NCBI GenBank assembly: GCA_017400135.1
Contig: JAFPVJ010000013.1
Location: forward strand, 33,076-97,075
DNA: 64,000 nucleotides
DNA from: Bacteroidales bacterium
GTDB lineage: Bacteria; Bacteroidota; Bacteroidia; Bacteroidales; UBA932
Direction: 5' to 3'
Part shown: piece by piece, positions 7,618 to 15,619 of the stretch
Layout: every line of letters starts with the position of its first letter
Numbering within the stretch: position 1 is the stretch's first letter
The notes under the pieces: model-generated
Told to the model about the DNA's origin: nothing
Seen by the model: only the letters and a program-made list of their open reading frames with translations
Databases searched by the model: none
Made by a program: the position numbers and the translations under genes

Positions 7618-8631
7618 ATGAAACATTTCCTTTTCAGCCTGGTGGCTTTCACCGCATTGCTCACCGGCGCCAACGCACAAGAAGTCTTCCGGCTCGGCAT
7701 CATCGGGCTGGACACATCCCATTCCGCCCGCTTCTCCCAACTGCTGAATGACCCGGAAAGCACCGATCCTTTCGTACGGAAATTCGAGGTCGTAGCCGCC
7801 TATCCTTACGGCACCACCACCATCGAGAGCGCCGCCAAGCGCATTCCCCAGTACATCGAGGAAGTCAAGAAATATGGCGTCAAGGTGGTCGACAGCATCC
7901 AGGAAGTGCTGGACCAGGTGGATGGCGTGTTCATCGAGACCAATGACGGCCGCCTCCATCTCGAGCAGGCCATCGAGGTCTTCAAGAGCGGAAAGAAAGT
8001 ATTCATCGACAAACCGATGGGCTCCACCCTCGGCGAGACGATCGCCATCTACAGGATGGCGGAGAAATACGGCGTGAAGACTTTCTCTTCCTCCGCGCTC
8101 CGTTTCGCCAAGCGCAACCAGGAGCTGCGGGCCGGGCAATACGGCGAAGTCTGGGGTGCCGACTGCTATTCCCCTCACAACCCGGAGCCTACCCATCCCG
8201 ATTTCGGATACTACGGCATCCACGGCGTTGAAATGCTCTATACCGTCATGGGAACGGGCTGCGAAAAGGTCAGCCGCATCCACAGCGACGCGGGTGACAT
8301 CGTTTCGGGCTGCTGGACAGACGGCCGTCTCGGCTGTTTCCGGGCCCTGGTCGGAGGCTCCTACATCTACGGCGGCGAGGCCTTCTTCCAAAAGGGCAAG
8401 AGCGTGCCCATGGGCGCCTACGAAGGCTACAAACCCCTGCTGGACGCCATCCTGACCTTCTTCGAGACCGACGAACTGCCCGTCACCCCGGAGGAGACCA
8501 TCGAGATTTTCGCCTTCATGAAAGCGTCCAACATGAGCCTGGAGCGCGGCGGCAAATATGTCACCATCGCGGAGGCCATGAAACTGGGCGAGAAAGATGC
8601 CAAGAAACTGCTTAAGAAATACAACAGATAG
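7618..8631 (+). CDS. Exported Gfo/Idh/MocA-family oxidoreductase
   Basis: A 337-residue protein with a Sec signal peptide (MKHFLFSLVAFTALLTGANA, cleavage after residue 20). A Rossmann domain begins LGIIGLDTSH, and the family Lys is in a DKP motif (Asp131-Lys132-Pro133, for the usual EKP). The C-terminal half has the alpha/beta sheet of the family, with HGVEMLYTVMG. These enzymes oxidise or reduce sugars with tightly bound NAD(P); export implies a periplasmic job on glycans or sugar products. I chose 7618 over a GTG at 7600 because the -7 box covers the GTG. It is immediately followed, with no spacer, by a second family member. Substrate is unknown. Confidence 0.85.
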   Translation: MKHFLFSLVAFTALLTGANAQEVFRLGIIGLDTSHSARFSQLLNDPESTDPFVRKFEVVAAYPYGTTTIESAAKRIPQYIEEVKKYGVKVVDSIQEVLDQVDGVFIETNDGRLHLEQAIEVFKSGKKVFIDKPMGSTLGETIAIYRMAEKYGVKTFSSSALRFAKRNQELRAGQYGEVWGADCYSPHNPEPTHPDFGYYGIHGVEMLYTVMGTGCEKVSRIHSDAGDIVSGCWTDGRLGCFRALVGGSYIYGGEAFFQKGKSVPMGAYEGYKPLLDAILTFFETDELPVTPEETIEIFAFMKASNMSLERGGKYVTIAEAMKLGEKDAKKLLKKYNR

Positions 8632-9951
8632 ATGGAGAAACAACAAGGAGTTGATTTGAGCTTGAGAAAGTTCATCAAAGACCTGGGATGCATCGCAGGC
8701 GGGACCGCCCTGCTGGCCACCACTCCCTGGCTGAAGTCCTGCACCCCCGAGAAACTTGCGGAAATCAAGAAGGAGAAGGCGCGCATCGGCATCATCGGCA
8801 CCGGTTCCCGCGGACAATACCATATCGTGAATCTCCTTCAGATCCCGCACGCCAAGATCGTGGCCCTGTGCGACAACTACGACGTCAACCTGGAGGCCGC
8901 GCACGCCATGGTCCCGGACGCCCGCACCTATACCGACTATCACGAGCTGCTGGACTGCCCCGACATCGACGGCGTGATCATCGCCACCCCGCTGGGAGCG
9001 CACGCGCAGATCACCCTGGACAGCCTCGCGGCCGGCAAGCATACCTTCTGCGAGAAGGCCATGGCCCGCACCCTGGACGAATGCAAGGCCGTGTACGACG
9101 CCTACACGCAGTCCGACCGGGCCCTGTATTTCTGCATGCAGCGCATGTATGACGAGAAATATGTCCGGGGCATGCAGATGATCACTTCCGGTCAGTTCGG
9201 AGAGGTGGTCGGGATGCGCTGCCACTGGTTCCGCAACGCGGACTGGCGGCGTCCCGTGCCCAGCCCGGAACTGGAGCGCAAGATCAACTGGCGCCTGTAC
9301 AAGGAGTACTCCGGCGGCCTGATGACCGAGCTGGCCTCCCATCAGCTGGAGGTCTGCACGCTGGTGGTCCACAAGATGCCGGTCGAGGTCTGCGGCTACG
9401 GCGACATCGTCTATTGGAAGGACGGGCGCGAGGTGTACGACAGCTGCAACTGCGTGTTCCATTTCGCCGACGGGCGCAAGATCAACTACGAGACGCTCAT
9501 CTCCAACAAGTTCAACGGCATGGAGGACCAGATCCTCTGCAAGAACGCTACCATCGACTTGGCGAAGGGCGTTTACTATTTGGAGGAGGACAACATGATC
9601 TTCGGCGTACGCCAGCTGCTGGACCAGGTCCGGACCGGAGTCTTCGCCGCAGTGCCGACCGCCGGCCCGAGCTGGAGACCGGAGTTGAAGAGCGAGTATG
9701 TGCCCCACGCCATCCTGGACAAGCGTTACGACGTCAACCAGGGCCAGAGCATGATCGGCGTGGTCAACGACGGCTCGGATGTCATCGTGTCGGCTTTCTG
9801 CCAGTCCTGCATCACGGGCGAGAAGGCGGAAAATGTGGTCGAGGAGGCCTACTGCGCCACCACCCTGTGCCTGCTGGCGAACCAGGCGATGGACGAGCAC
9901 CGGATCGTGACCTTCCCGGACGAGTACAAGATTCCTTACATGAATTTCTAG
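8632..9951 (+). CDS. Gfo/Idh/MocA-family oxidoreductase with lipobox-like N-terminus
   Basis: A 439-residue protein starting on the base after the previous stop codon. The N-terminus has a hydrophobic stretch (residues 18-32) ending at a Cys37 (TPWLKSC), and only an RK where Tat substrates have RR, so it is probably exported but by an uncertain route. The NAD-binding loop is GIIGTGSRG (residues 53-61). The catalytic-lysine motif reads EKA (141-143) in place of EKP, keeping the Lys. The C-terminal domain has a long Trp/Arg-rich loop (HWFRNADWRRP) typical of large family members in Bacteroidota. Some relatives are alpha-N-acetylgalactosaminidases (GH109), which use NAD; I cannot show that here. 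The pair with the preceding gene suggests sequential or partnered action on one sugar. Confidence 0.85.
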   Translation: MEKQQGVDLSLRKFIKDLGCIAGGTALLATTPWLKSCTPEKLAEIKKEKARIGIIGTGSRGQYHIVNLLQIPHAKIVALCDNYDVNLEAAHAMVPDARTYTDYHELLDCPDIDGVIIATPLGAHAQITLDSLAAGKHTFCEKAMARTLDECKAVYDAYTQSDRALYFCMQRMYDEKYVRGMQMITSGQFGEVVGMRCHWFRNADWRRPVPSPELERKINWRLYKEYSGGLMTELASHQLEVCTLVVHKMPVEVCGYGDIVYWKDGREVYDSCNCVFHFADGRKINYETLISNKFNGMEDQILCKNATIDLAKGVYYLEEDNMIFGVRQLLDQVRTGVFAAVPTAGPSWRPELKSEYVPHAILDKRYDVNQGQSMIGVVNDGSDVIVSAFCQSCITGEKAENVVEEAYCATTLCLLANQAMDEHRIVTFPDEYKIPYMNF

Positions 9952-9957
9952 ATCCCT

Positions 9958-10197
9958 ATGAAACCGATCGTTATAGATTCCAAATTCGTCAAGCGGGAGC
10001 TATGGATCCTGCTGGGCTGCTTTGTCGCCGCCGTGATCTTCGACCTCGTGGGGATCATCATGTTCAAGCGTCCGGCCATCGAGCTGCTGACCACCATCGG
10101 CTACGAAGTGGTCATCGCCCTGGCCCTCTACGCCTTCCTGGCGCTAGTCAGGATTATTGTTTTCCTTATCGCCAGTCTCTTCAGGAAAAAGACCTGA
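9958..10197 (+). CDS. Small two-helix membrane protein
   Basis: A 79-residue protein with two hydrophobic helices (about residues 14-36 and 43-72) and a charged tail ending RKKT. It starts six bases after the oxidoreductase stop and is last in that three-gene operon. It has no signal peptide and no recognised domain. A role beside the exported oxidoreductases, for example in the inner membrane, is inference from gene order only. Confidence 0.75.
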   Translation: MKPIVIDSKFVKRELWILLGCFVAAVIFDLVGIIMFKRPAIELLTTIGYEVVIALALYAFLALVRIIVFLIASLFRKKT

Positions 10198-10215
10198 CAG
10201 GAGGCATCATCGGTT

Positions 10216-10306
10216 GGCTCGAAGTGCAAATTAGGCTCTTTCTGCACCTGAACAGCCTCAAATTGAGGGTTCGAGGTGCAAATCGAGCCTAATTTGTACT
10301 TGAGCC
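10216..10306. repeat. 91-base nested inverted repeat
   Basis: The outer arms 10216-10238 and 10285-10306 pair over about 22 positions with one G-U and one bulge. Inside, TGCACCT (10243-10249) pairs with AGGTGCA (10274-10280), and the centre CCTCA-AAT-TGAGG (10256-10268) is itself a hairpin. The element fills the gap between converging genes. No U-tract follows on either strand, so a plain terminator is not obvious. It could be a bidirectional terminator, a structured RNA or a palindromic intergenic repeat. Confidence 0.75.
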
Positions 10307-10330
10307 TAAAAGCAGGCGCCTTACACGACC

Positions 10331-11821
10331 CTAGGAAGCATCGGCAGTAAACAGCACGATACGCGACACAAGAGCGGCGTAGGCGTTATAGTTTACCTGA
10401 GCTTCGAATTTCAGGGTCATGCCAGTCATGTCCTCGCCCGGAGCTATGTCGATAATTCCACCTCGGGTGTATCCTTGTCCCAGGTCCAGCATGGTTACAT
10501 TGGTAACGGTGTAGACCAGCTGTTCGGCACCATTTACAGTCTTGTAGACTTTCAGAGGAAAGCTTTTGTTCTCCGGGAGCGACACGGGAGCGAGATAAAG
10601 CCGCACTTTCGTAATGGTTTTCCCTGCGACTGCCGGCAGTTTTATGTACCCCTGTCTGGCTTCTTCTGTCCGGCAGGGGAAACCCAGGGCGTCCGGAAGC
10701 ATGCTGCCTCCATCCAGGTTGGAGGCCTTCCAGTTGAATGCCTTGATTTCCCAGTCACGGGTCACGTTGTCCGTCGCTGTCAGTTGTTTTGTCTGCGCGC
10801 TTAAAGTAGGATAATTCGACGTCGCTGCAGGCATCCCGTTGTGGAAAAATCCCTGGCTGATGGCAGGCTCCTCCGAATAACCGCTTCCCTTGATGTCGAC
10901 GGTGAAAGTATTGATGGTTTTTGTGCTGAAAGTACCGGCCTTGATGTTGACGGTCCTTGTATAGCAAGCGTTGGCAGTAAGCACCGTAACGGTCATCGTC
11001 TTGCCGGAATTGATTTTAATGGGACGCACGTTGAACCATACAGGCCAGCAGTCGCCCACCTTCTCCAGTCCTTCGTCATAAACGGCGCTTACGGCGTTGG
11101 ACCGTGTGTAAGGAAGTGCCACCGCCGACCAATTAACTTCGTCGGGAGTAGCTCCAGCCGTGTAATTGCATCTGCCAGCCATGGTATTCAAATCCTCTGG
11201 AGATGCAGTCTGGCTTAAATCGAAGGTTACCGCATAAATCTTATCACCGGGATCGAGTCCCGTAATCTGAAGCTTGAACGGTGCGGTCAGGCGTTTGAAA
11301 GCGTTGATACTAGCCGTCTTGTCTCCGGTTCCTTCGATGGTGAAAGGCTTCGACACAAGGATATCCGTGGCCGGGTCAAAAGAATTCTGGCCGGGGAATT
11401 GGATGGCAGGGAAAGTAATCAAGAGATGCTTGGTATTAGGATTCGCCCGGGTCAGTTCTTTGCTGTAAGGCACGATACCATACCAGGTCTTGTCCAAGGA
11501 AGCGTCAGGGGCGGTAAAACTATACTTGCCGGTACCATCGGGAGTAGAAGCGATGGCATAAGAGGAATTTCCGACATACAACGGTTTCGTCTCATCTTCG
11601 TTGTCGTATAACAGAGCTATTCTCTCGTTTTGAGTGAGCCTAATACCATCACCGGGAGTATAAGCGGACCGGGACGATACCCAATCTTCATCAGAAACGG
11701 AAAGAGTCACCGGAGTACCTGAAGAAGGGATAATAATCTGTTCTTCATCGAGTTCCTGGACACAAGACACTCCGGCCAGGAAAAGGGCGAGGATGCCCGC
11801 TATTGCATAAATCTTTTTCAT
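10331..11821 (-). CDS. Fimbrillin-like lipoprotein (helix-less paralogue of the 20851 gene product)
   Basis: A 496-residue lipoprotein (lipobox LAGVSC, Cys20). Residues about 25-330 have the two-part all-beta pattern of Mfa/fimbrillin-like surface proteins. The whole protein aligns with the first ~490 residues of the product at 20851-23508, sharing segments such as SAYTPG, SFTAP, KTWY, FPGQN, AFKRLTAPFKL, YTRSN and CYTR. That paralogue has an extra C-terminal beta-helix which this one lacks. The gene is preceded by a 47-residue peptide gene ending 12 bases upstream, an arrangement also duplicated at 23508. It is the last gene of the locus and faces the nested inverted repeat. Surface location and glycan or adhesin function are inferred. 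Confidence 0.75.
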   Translation of the reverse strand: MKKIYAIAGILALFLAGVSCVQELDEEQIIIPSSGTPVTLSVSDEDWVSSRSAYTPGDGIRLTQNERIALLYDNEDETKPLYVGNSSYAIASTPDGTGKYSFTAPDASLDKTWYGIVPYSKELTRANPNTKHLLITFPAIQFPGQNSFDPATDILVSKPFTIEGTGDKTASINAFKRLTAPFKLQITGLDPGDKIYAVTFDLSQTASPEDLNTMAGRCNYTAGATPDEVNWSAVALPYTRSNAVSAVYDEGLEKVGDCWPVWFNVRPIKINSGKTMTVTVLTANACYTRTVNIKAGTFSTKTINTFTVDIKGSGYSEEPAISQGFFHNGMPAATSNYPTLSAQTKQLTATDNVTRDWEIKAFNWKASNLDGGSMLPDALGFPCRTEEARQGYIKLPAVAGKTITKVRLYLAPVSLPENKSFPLKVYKTVNGAEQLVYTVTNVTMLDLGQGYTRGGIIDIAPGEDMTGMTLKFEAQVNYNAYAALVSRIVLFTADAS

Positions 11822-11833
11822 GGCAGTGAAGTG

Positions 11834-11977
11834 TTAGTCATCAAAACTGTTATATTCATCCTCATCATCCGGGATATATCCATCGTCCCAGGATGAACAA
11901 ATGACGGACCTGAAACCCATCATCCTGATCACAATATCCGGCACTTCATACGGCGCCTTAAGCATTTCTTTAGTCAT
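11834..11977 (-). CDS. 47-residue conserved peptide (copy A)
   Basis: A short ORF giving 47 residues with no signal peptide, an N-terminal KAPYEVPD segment, a single Cys at residue 27 in ICSSW and an acidic C-terminal tail (DDEDEY...). Its coding status rests on comparison with copies B (23521) and C (15468). Tyr10, Glu11, Pro13, Ile17, Cys27 and the Ser two residues later fall at identical positions in all three, and all three lie 11-12 bases before a fimbrillin-like lipoprotein gene. The short leader before the ATG also resembles that of copy B. I know no function; candidates are a modified peptide precursor, a chaperone or regulator for the lipoprotein, or a coupling leader peptide. Confidence 0.75.
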   Translation of the reverse strand: MTKEMLKAPYEVPDIVIRMMGFRSVICSSWDDGYIPDDEDEYNSFDD

Positions 11978-12030
11978 AGGCGTTGATTTAAGGTGTTGAT
12001 TATTAATGTTTAGCGTTGTTCAATTAAGCG

Positions 12031-13449
12031 CTACTGCAGGCGCTGGGCATACTTTTCCTCGAGGCGGGTGATGGGCTCCAGGATGCCGCCTGAGCGGGCC
12101 CAGTAGTCGTCGTCGAGGGTGAAGACGCCGCTTTTCACCAGGGACCAGGGGGCGTTCGGGTCCGGGAGGTCCTGACGCATTTTCTGCCAGTTGACATAGT
12201 TCTGGTGGCCGTTGGTCTCGACCAGGCCGAGGTCTCCGATGCCCGGGAAGGAAGGGAGGCGGGCAGCGACGGCCTTGTTCCATTCGACCATCACGGGCGG
12301 GACGGTCAGGTCCGCGCAGAAGCACGGAACTCCCCGGTCGAAGGCGGCCTTGGCGATCATCAGGCTCATGGACATCGTCTTCGCGATCGGCTTGAGGGCC
12401 ATGGCCCGGTAGCCCATGTCCATACGTTTCTCAGCATCGGCCACCGTGTGGGCGGATTCATCCGCAGCCAGGCGCAGGGGGATGTCGCTCACGTCGATGT
12501 CCGCGGCCTCGTCGAAGGGTTCCTCGATGATGGCGACCTGGTCGTAGGCGCCGATGGCCTTGAGGTGGTCGATGAACTTCAGCAGCGTCTCCTTGGTCTC
12601 ATAGCGCCCGTTCGCATCGAAATAGTACGGGATCTTGCCGTTGTCCGTATAGGGCGTGCGGATGTCCTTCAGGGCCTCGTGGATCTCGCTCACGCGTGCC
12701 ATGTCCTTGGCCAGCATCTCTTCCTGGGTGCCAGCCTGCCCGATCTTGATCTTCATGAAGAAATAGCCCTCCTCAGCGAGGGACTTGATTTCCTCCACCG
12801 GCACGGCGTAGGTGATCAGCGGGATGGCCGCGCAGTGCGCGTGATGCTCGGCCAGCGCGGGGCGATACTCCGGCGGAATCATGTCGTCGAAGTTCGTCAG
12901 ACCATTCTCCTTGGCATAGAGCACCCAGGCCGCATTGTCCACCGACACGAGGGCATTCAGGGCGAAGGTGGCGCGCAGGTCGGGGTTGGCGCTGATCTGC
13001 CTGCCGTATTCCCAGACCTGGGGGAAGAGCCACTCCATCAGCTCGACGGGCGTGCGGAAGCTCTTGCCTTTCGCCAGCTTCAGGGCATACTGGGTCATGG
13101 AATACATGATGGCGCTGCCACCGGTCTCTGAGTTGGCGAAAAAAACGGAGGCGTCGCTCCAGAGGATGCTCTGCAGGCCCAGGCCGATGGCGTGCTGCCC
13201 GGAGGTGGAGCTCATGTAGGCCGACACGTTCCAGATCTCGGAGACATAGCCGCCCTTGAAGCCGAAGGGCCTCAGCAGGGGTTCGCGGTCGAAGTCGCAG
13301 GAGACCTTGTCGATGGTGATGACCTTGAGCGTCGTGTCGGGGCTCAGAACGGGTTCCGCAGGGATTGTTTGGGCGCACTCGCGGGACTTGCAGCCGGCAA
13401 AAGCGGCCGCCAGGACCAGCAGGAAGGTTATTTTGAAGAGGGGTTTCAT
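12031..13449 (-). CDS. Enolase-superfamily (mandelate racemase/muconate-type) lipoprotein
   Basis: A 472-residue protein with a lipoprotein signal (AFAGC, Cys20) and a mandelate-racemase-type barrel. The KxK motif is MKIKIG (Lys233, Lys235). Likely metal ligands are Asp278 in YFDANGRY, a Glu in IIEEPF (309-310) and Asp330/Glu331 in AADES. A further Lys is at 353 (LKPIAKT). Superfamily members abstract the proton alpha to a carboxylate, dehydrating or epimerising sugar acids. Nearly all described members are cytoplasmic, so a lipidated, presumably periplasmic or surface form is unusual. It lies 12 bases downstream of the 13462-15456 lipoprotein gene. An acidic-sugar or uronate substrate is inference. 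Confidence 0.85.
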   Translation of the reverse strand: MKPLFKITFLLVLAAAFAGCKSRECAQTIPAEPVLSPDTTLKVITIDKVSCDFDREPLLRPFGFKGGYVSEIWNVSAYMSSTSGQHAIGLGLQSILWSDASVFFANSETGGSAIMYSMTQYALKLAKGKSFRTPVELMEWLFPQVWEYGRQISANPDLRATFALNALVSVDNAAWVLYAKENGLTNFDDMIPPEYRPALAEHHAHCAAIPLITYAVPVEEIKSLAEEGYFFMKIKIGQAGTQEEMLAKDMARVSEIHEALKDIRTPYTDNGKIPYYFDANGRYETKETLLKFIDHLKAIGAYDQVAIIEEPFDEAADIDVSDIPLRLAADESAHTVADAEKRMDMGYRAMALKPIAKTMSMSLMIAKAAFDRGVPCFCADLTVPPVMVEWNKAVAARLPSFPGIGDLGLVETNGHQNYVNWQKMRQDLPDPNAPWSLVKSGVFTLDDDYWARSGGILEPITRLEEKYAQRLQ

Positions 13450-13461
13450 ATCGGGATCGTT

Positions 13462-15456
13462 CTATTGCCAGCCGAATTCGTCGCTGCCATGTCCTTCGCC
13501 GTAGGACTCGGAGTTGCCGCCGGAATCCCCGGCCCAGCTGCGCCAGAGCTTGGTTTCATAGCTGCAGCCCTTCCCGGCAAGGGACGGGATCAGACCCAGG
13601 TAGCCAACGGCCGTGTCGACAAGGGAGAAGGGGGTGAGGCCATACTCGAAGCGGTTGGGGGTCGGGACGGCGAAACGGGCCTTCAAGGCGTCCCCGTTGG
13701 CGAAATCCACGCCGCTGATGAAGCCGCCGCTGTTGTTGCAGTAATTGCCACCCACGGAAGAGGTCTCCGCCGACAGCTTGGAGTAGGGATAATAGATATT
13801 GAGCAGATAGATGGCCGAAGTGAGCTTCTGGTCCAGCACATTGTCCTCACAGACGATCGCCTTCGGGTCACAGGTCGCAAGGATGGTACCGCTGCCCTTG
13901 TAGCCCAGCACCGAATTGTTCCTGAAGGTGAATTCCAGTGTCGAATTCTTGGCGTCGGTGTCCGTGCTGAGGGTGAACAGGTTCGAGGTGCAACTCTCCT
14001 TGCCCAGGATCCCGCTCGTGTAGACCAGGGCGTTGTTTTCGATCACGAAATCCGCGTACGGGACGGTCCCGTATGCAATGCTGCGGAACAGGGCGTGGTT
14101 GTAGTCGTTGCTGCGGACGACCACGCTGTTCTTCAGGGCGAAGGAACCCAGCGGGCTCGTGCTCTTGCTGTCATAGACCAGGCTGCCCGCCGCATTCTCG
14201 TTCGGAGCGAGGTAGAAGGCGCAGTCTTCAATGTCGAGCCGGGACCCTGAGACGGTCATCGACGCCGTCGTGAGGGCATTCGTATTGCTCCGGACACAGA
14301 CGTTCTTCAGGGCCAGGGAGCCCTGGGGCGTGAGACTCTTTCCTTCAAAGACCAGCTCGCTGTGGTGGTCGGAATAGCGGCCCACAAGAGCCACGCCGTC
14401 GGCCGGGGCCAGGTTCGCATCCCGGACTGTCAGCTTGTCCACGCCGGCATCGGCGGCGACATAATCCAGGAACACGACGTCGTAGCTTCCTCCGAGATAA
14501 GCGGCCAGATCGCTGCCCGCGGACAGCTGGCTCAGCCGAACCAAGGCGTAGGAAGGATGGGTGGACTTGTTGTAGGTCTTTCCGCCGATGACGAGGTCCT
14601 GACCGGCGGTGAAACGCCCGTACCAGTCGATGCCTTCCGGGGCCTCGAAGCTGGGCGTCCAGGTATAGGGGCTGATATGGCCCGCTTGGAAGGTCGCGGC
14701 GCCGCCCCGGTTCACCAGGGTCGCCTTCGAGCCGTCATTGGCATGGGCGGTGATGCTGAGCTCGCCGAGTGGTACCGTGAGAGCCGGGAAACCGATGTAG
14801 AAGCGCGTCCCTTCCGGGGTCAGGGCCACGCCGCTGCCGCAATCAAGAGTCACGGCGGTGCCCGAATACGGCAGCATCGTCATCAAATCGACCAGGCCGG
14901 AGATGGGGGTTTCCTTCGTCTGGACGGAGATGCTCGTCAGGGTCTTGTCGCCCTTGATGGTCAGTTCCAGCAGGCCCATGGCGTTCTGGAACGAGAAACT
15001 GAGGGTTTCCGTCGAGGCGAACATCACGTTCATATCCTTGATATTGCCCGGAGACTGGTAGTGCTGCGTGGAGGGCAGCGTAATGATCGGGATGCCCGAT
15101 TCCATCGTCACGAGCCCAGCAGGATACAGGGCGGCATATTTGCCAATGCCATAATAGTCGGGCAAGGGAACGGGCTCGGGATCGGACGGATTCTTCTTGG
15201 TGAATACGGCCTTGCGGGCATCGGACGCGTCAGGCGTGGCCACGTAGGTCACGACGCCGGCTCCGCTGATGATGTCCAGCTCATCCCCGCTCTCCCAGAG
15301 GACGCGGACGCCGTCCAGGGTGGTGCGGGTCAGGGCGCCGATCTCGGCGGTGAAGCGGATGGAAGCCGGGGGCTCGGGAAGGACGGTCTCCTTCCGGCAT
15401 CCGGCCAGCAGGAGAGAAAGGGCCAGGGCGGCGAATAAGAATGCTTTGCTCTTCAT
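13462..15456 (-). CDS. Fimbrillin-like / right-handed beta-helix lipoprotein
   Basis: A 664-residue lipoprotein (LLAGC, Cys20). Residues about 30-275 follow the fimbrillin-like pattern (IRFTAEIG...TRTTLDG, VLWESGDELDI, then an ISPYTW end). Residues about 285-640 contain short repeated strands ending in Asn/Ser (FRNNSVLGY, VIENNALVY, ALKNSVVVRS), as in parallel beta-helices of pectate-lyase-like proteins. The C-terminus YETKLWRSW echoes YATKLWQTW at the end of the 20851 gene product. The gene is preceded by peptide C, 11 bases upstream, and followed by the enolase-superfamily gene. A beta-helix may bind or cleave polysaccharide; no lyase catalytic residues could be confirmed by eye. Confidence 0.75.
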   Translation of the reverse strand: MKSKAFLFAALALSLLLAGCRKETVLPEPPASIRFTAEIGALTRTTLDGVRVLWESGDELDIISGAGVVTYVATPDASDARKAVFTKKNPSDPEPVPLPDYYGIGKYAALYPAGLVTMESGIPIITLPSTQHYQSPGNIKDMNVMFASTETLSFSFQNAMGLLELTIKGDKTLTSISVQTKETPISGLVDLMTMLPYSGTAVTLDCGSGVALTPEGTRFYIGFPALTVPLGELSITAHANDGSKATLVNRGGAATFQAGHISPYTWTPSFEAPEGIDWYGRFTAGQDLVIGGKTYNKSTHPSYALVRLSQLSAGSDLAAYLGGSYDVVFLDYVAADAGVDKLTVRDANLAPADGVALVGRYSDHHSELVFEGKSLTPQGSLALKNVCVRSNTNALTTASMTVSGSRLDIEDCAFYLAPNENAAGSLVYDSKSTSPLGSFALKNSVVVRSNDYNHALFRSIAYGTVPYADFVIENNALVYTSGILGKESCTSNLFTLSTDTDAKNSTLEFTFRNNSVLGYKGSGTILATCDPKAIVCEDNVLDQKLTSAIYLLNIYYPYSKLSAETSSVGGNYCNNSGGFISGVDFANGDALKARFAVPTPNRFEYGLTPFSLVDTAVGYLGLIPSLAGKGCSYETKLWRSWAGDSGGNSESYGEGHGSDEFGWQ

Positions 15457-15467
15457 CTTCCGTCCTC

Positions 15468-15608
15468 CTATCCGTTAAACCAGTCCACATCGTCGTCGCG
15501 GACGAGATCATCGGTCTCTCCGCTCTGGCAGAGTACGCCCTGCGAGAGGAATTCCAGGATCTCCACCCGGGGAGATTCGTACAAGGGAAGGTAGGGTTGT
15601 TTCCTCAT
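15468..15608 (-). CDS. 46-residue conserved peptide (copy C)
   Basis: A 46-residue ORF between two lipoprotein genes, 11 bases from each. It is more divergent than copies A and B but keeps Tyr10-Glu11, Pro13, Ile17, Cys27 and the Ser two residues after the Cys at exactly the same positions. It has the same acidic tail (DDLVRDDDVD) ending in WFNG. There is no signal peptide. The 11-base spacer to the next gene contains GGAGG, so translation is probably coupled. Function unknown. Confidence 0.65.
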   Translation of the reverse strand: MRKQPYLPLYESPRVEILEFLSQGVLCQSGETDDLVRDDDVDWFNG

Positions 15609-15619
15609 GGCCGGACGCG

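Noticed and set aside
7564-9900. A 778-codon open frame on the minus strand opposite the two oxidoreductase genes
   Set aside because: It is the mirror of two well-supported Gfo/Idh/MocA genes. GC-rich third positions keep the antisense frame open; its protein has no domain or signal.
8632-9951. Calling this gene a GH109 alpha-N-acetylgalactosaminidase
   Set aside because: The fold is right, but I could not confirm GH109-specific residues, so only the superfamily is given.
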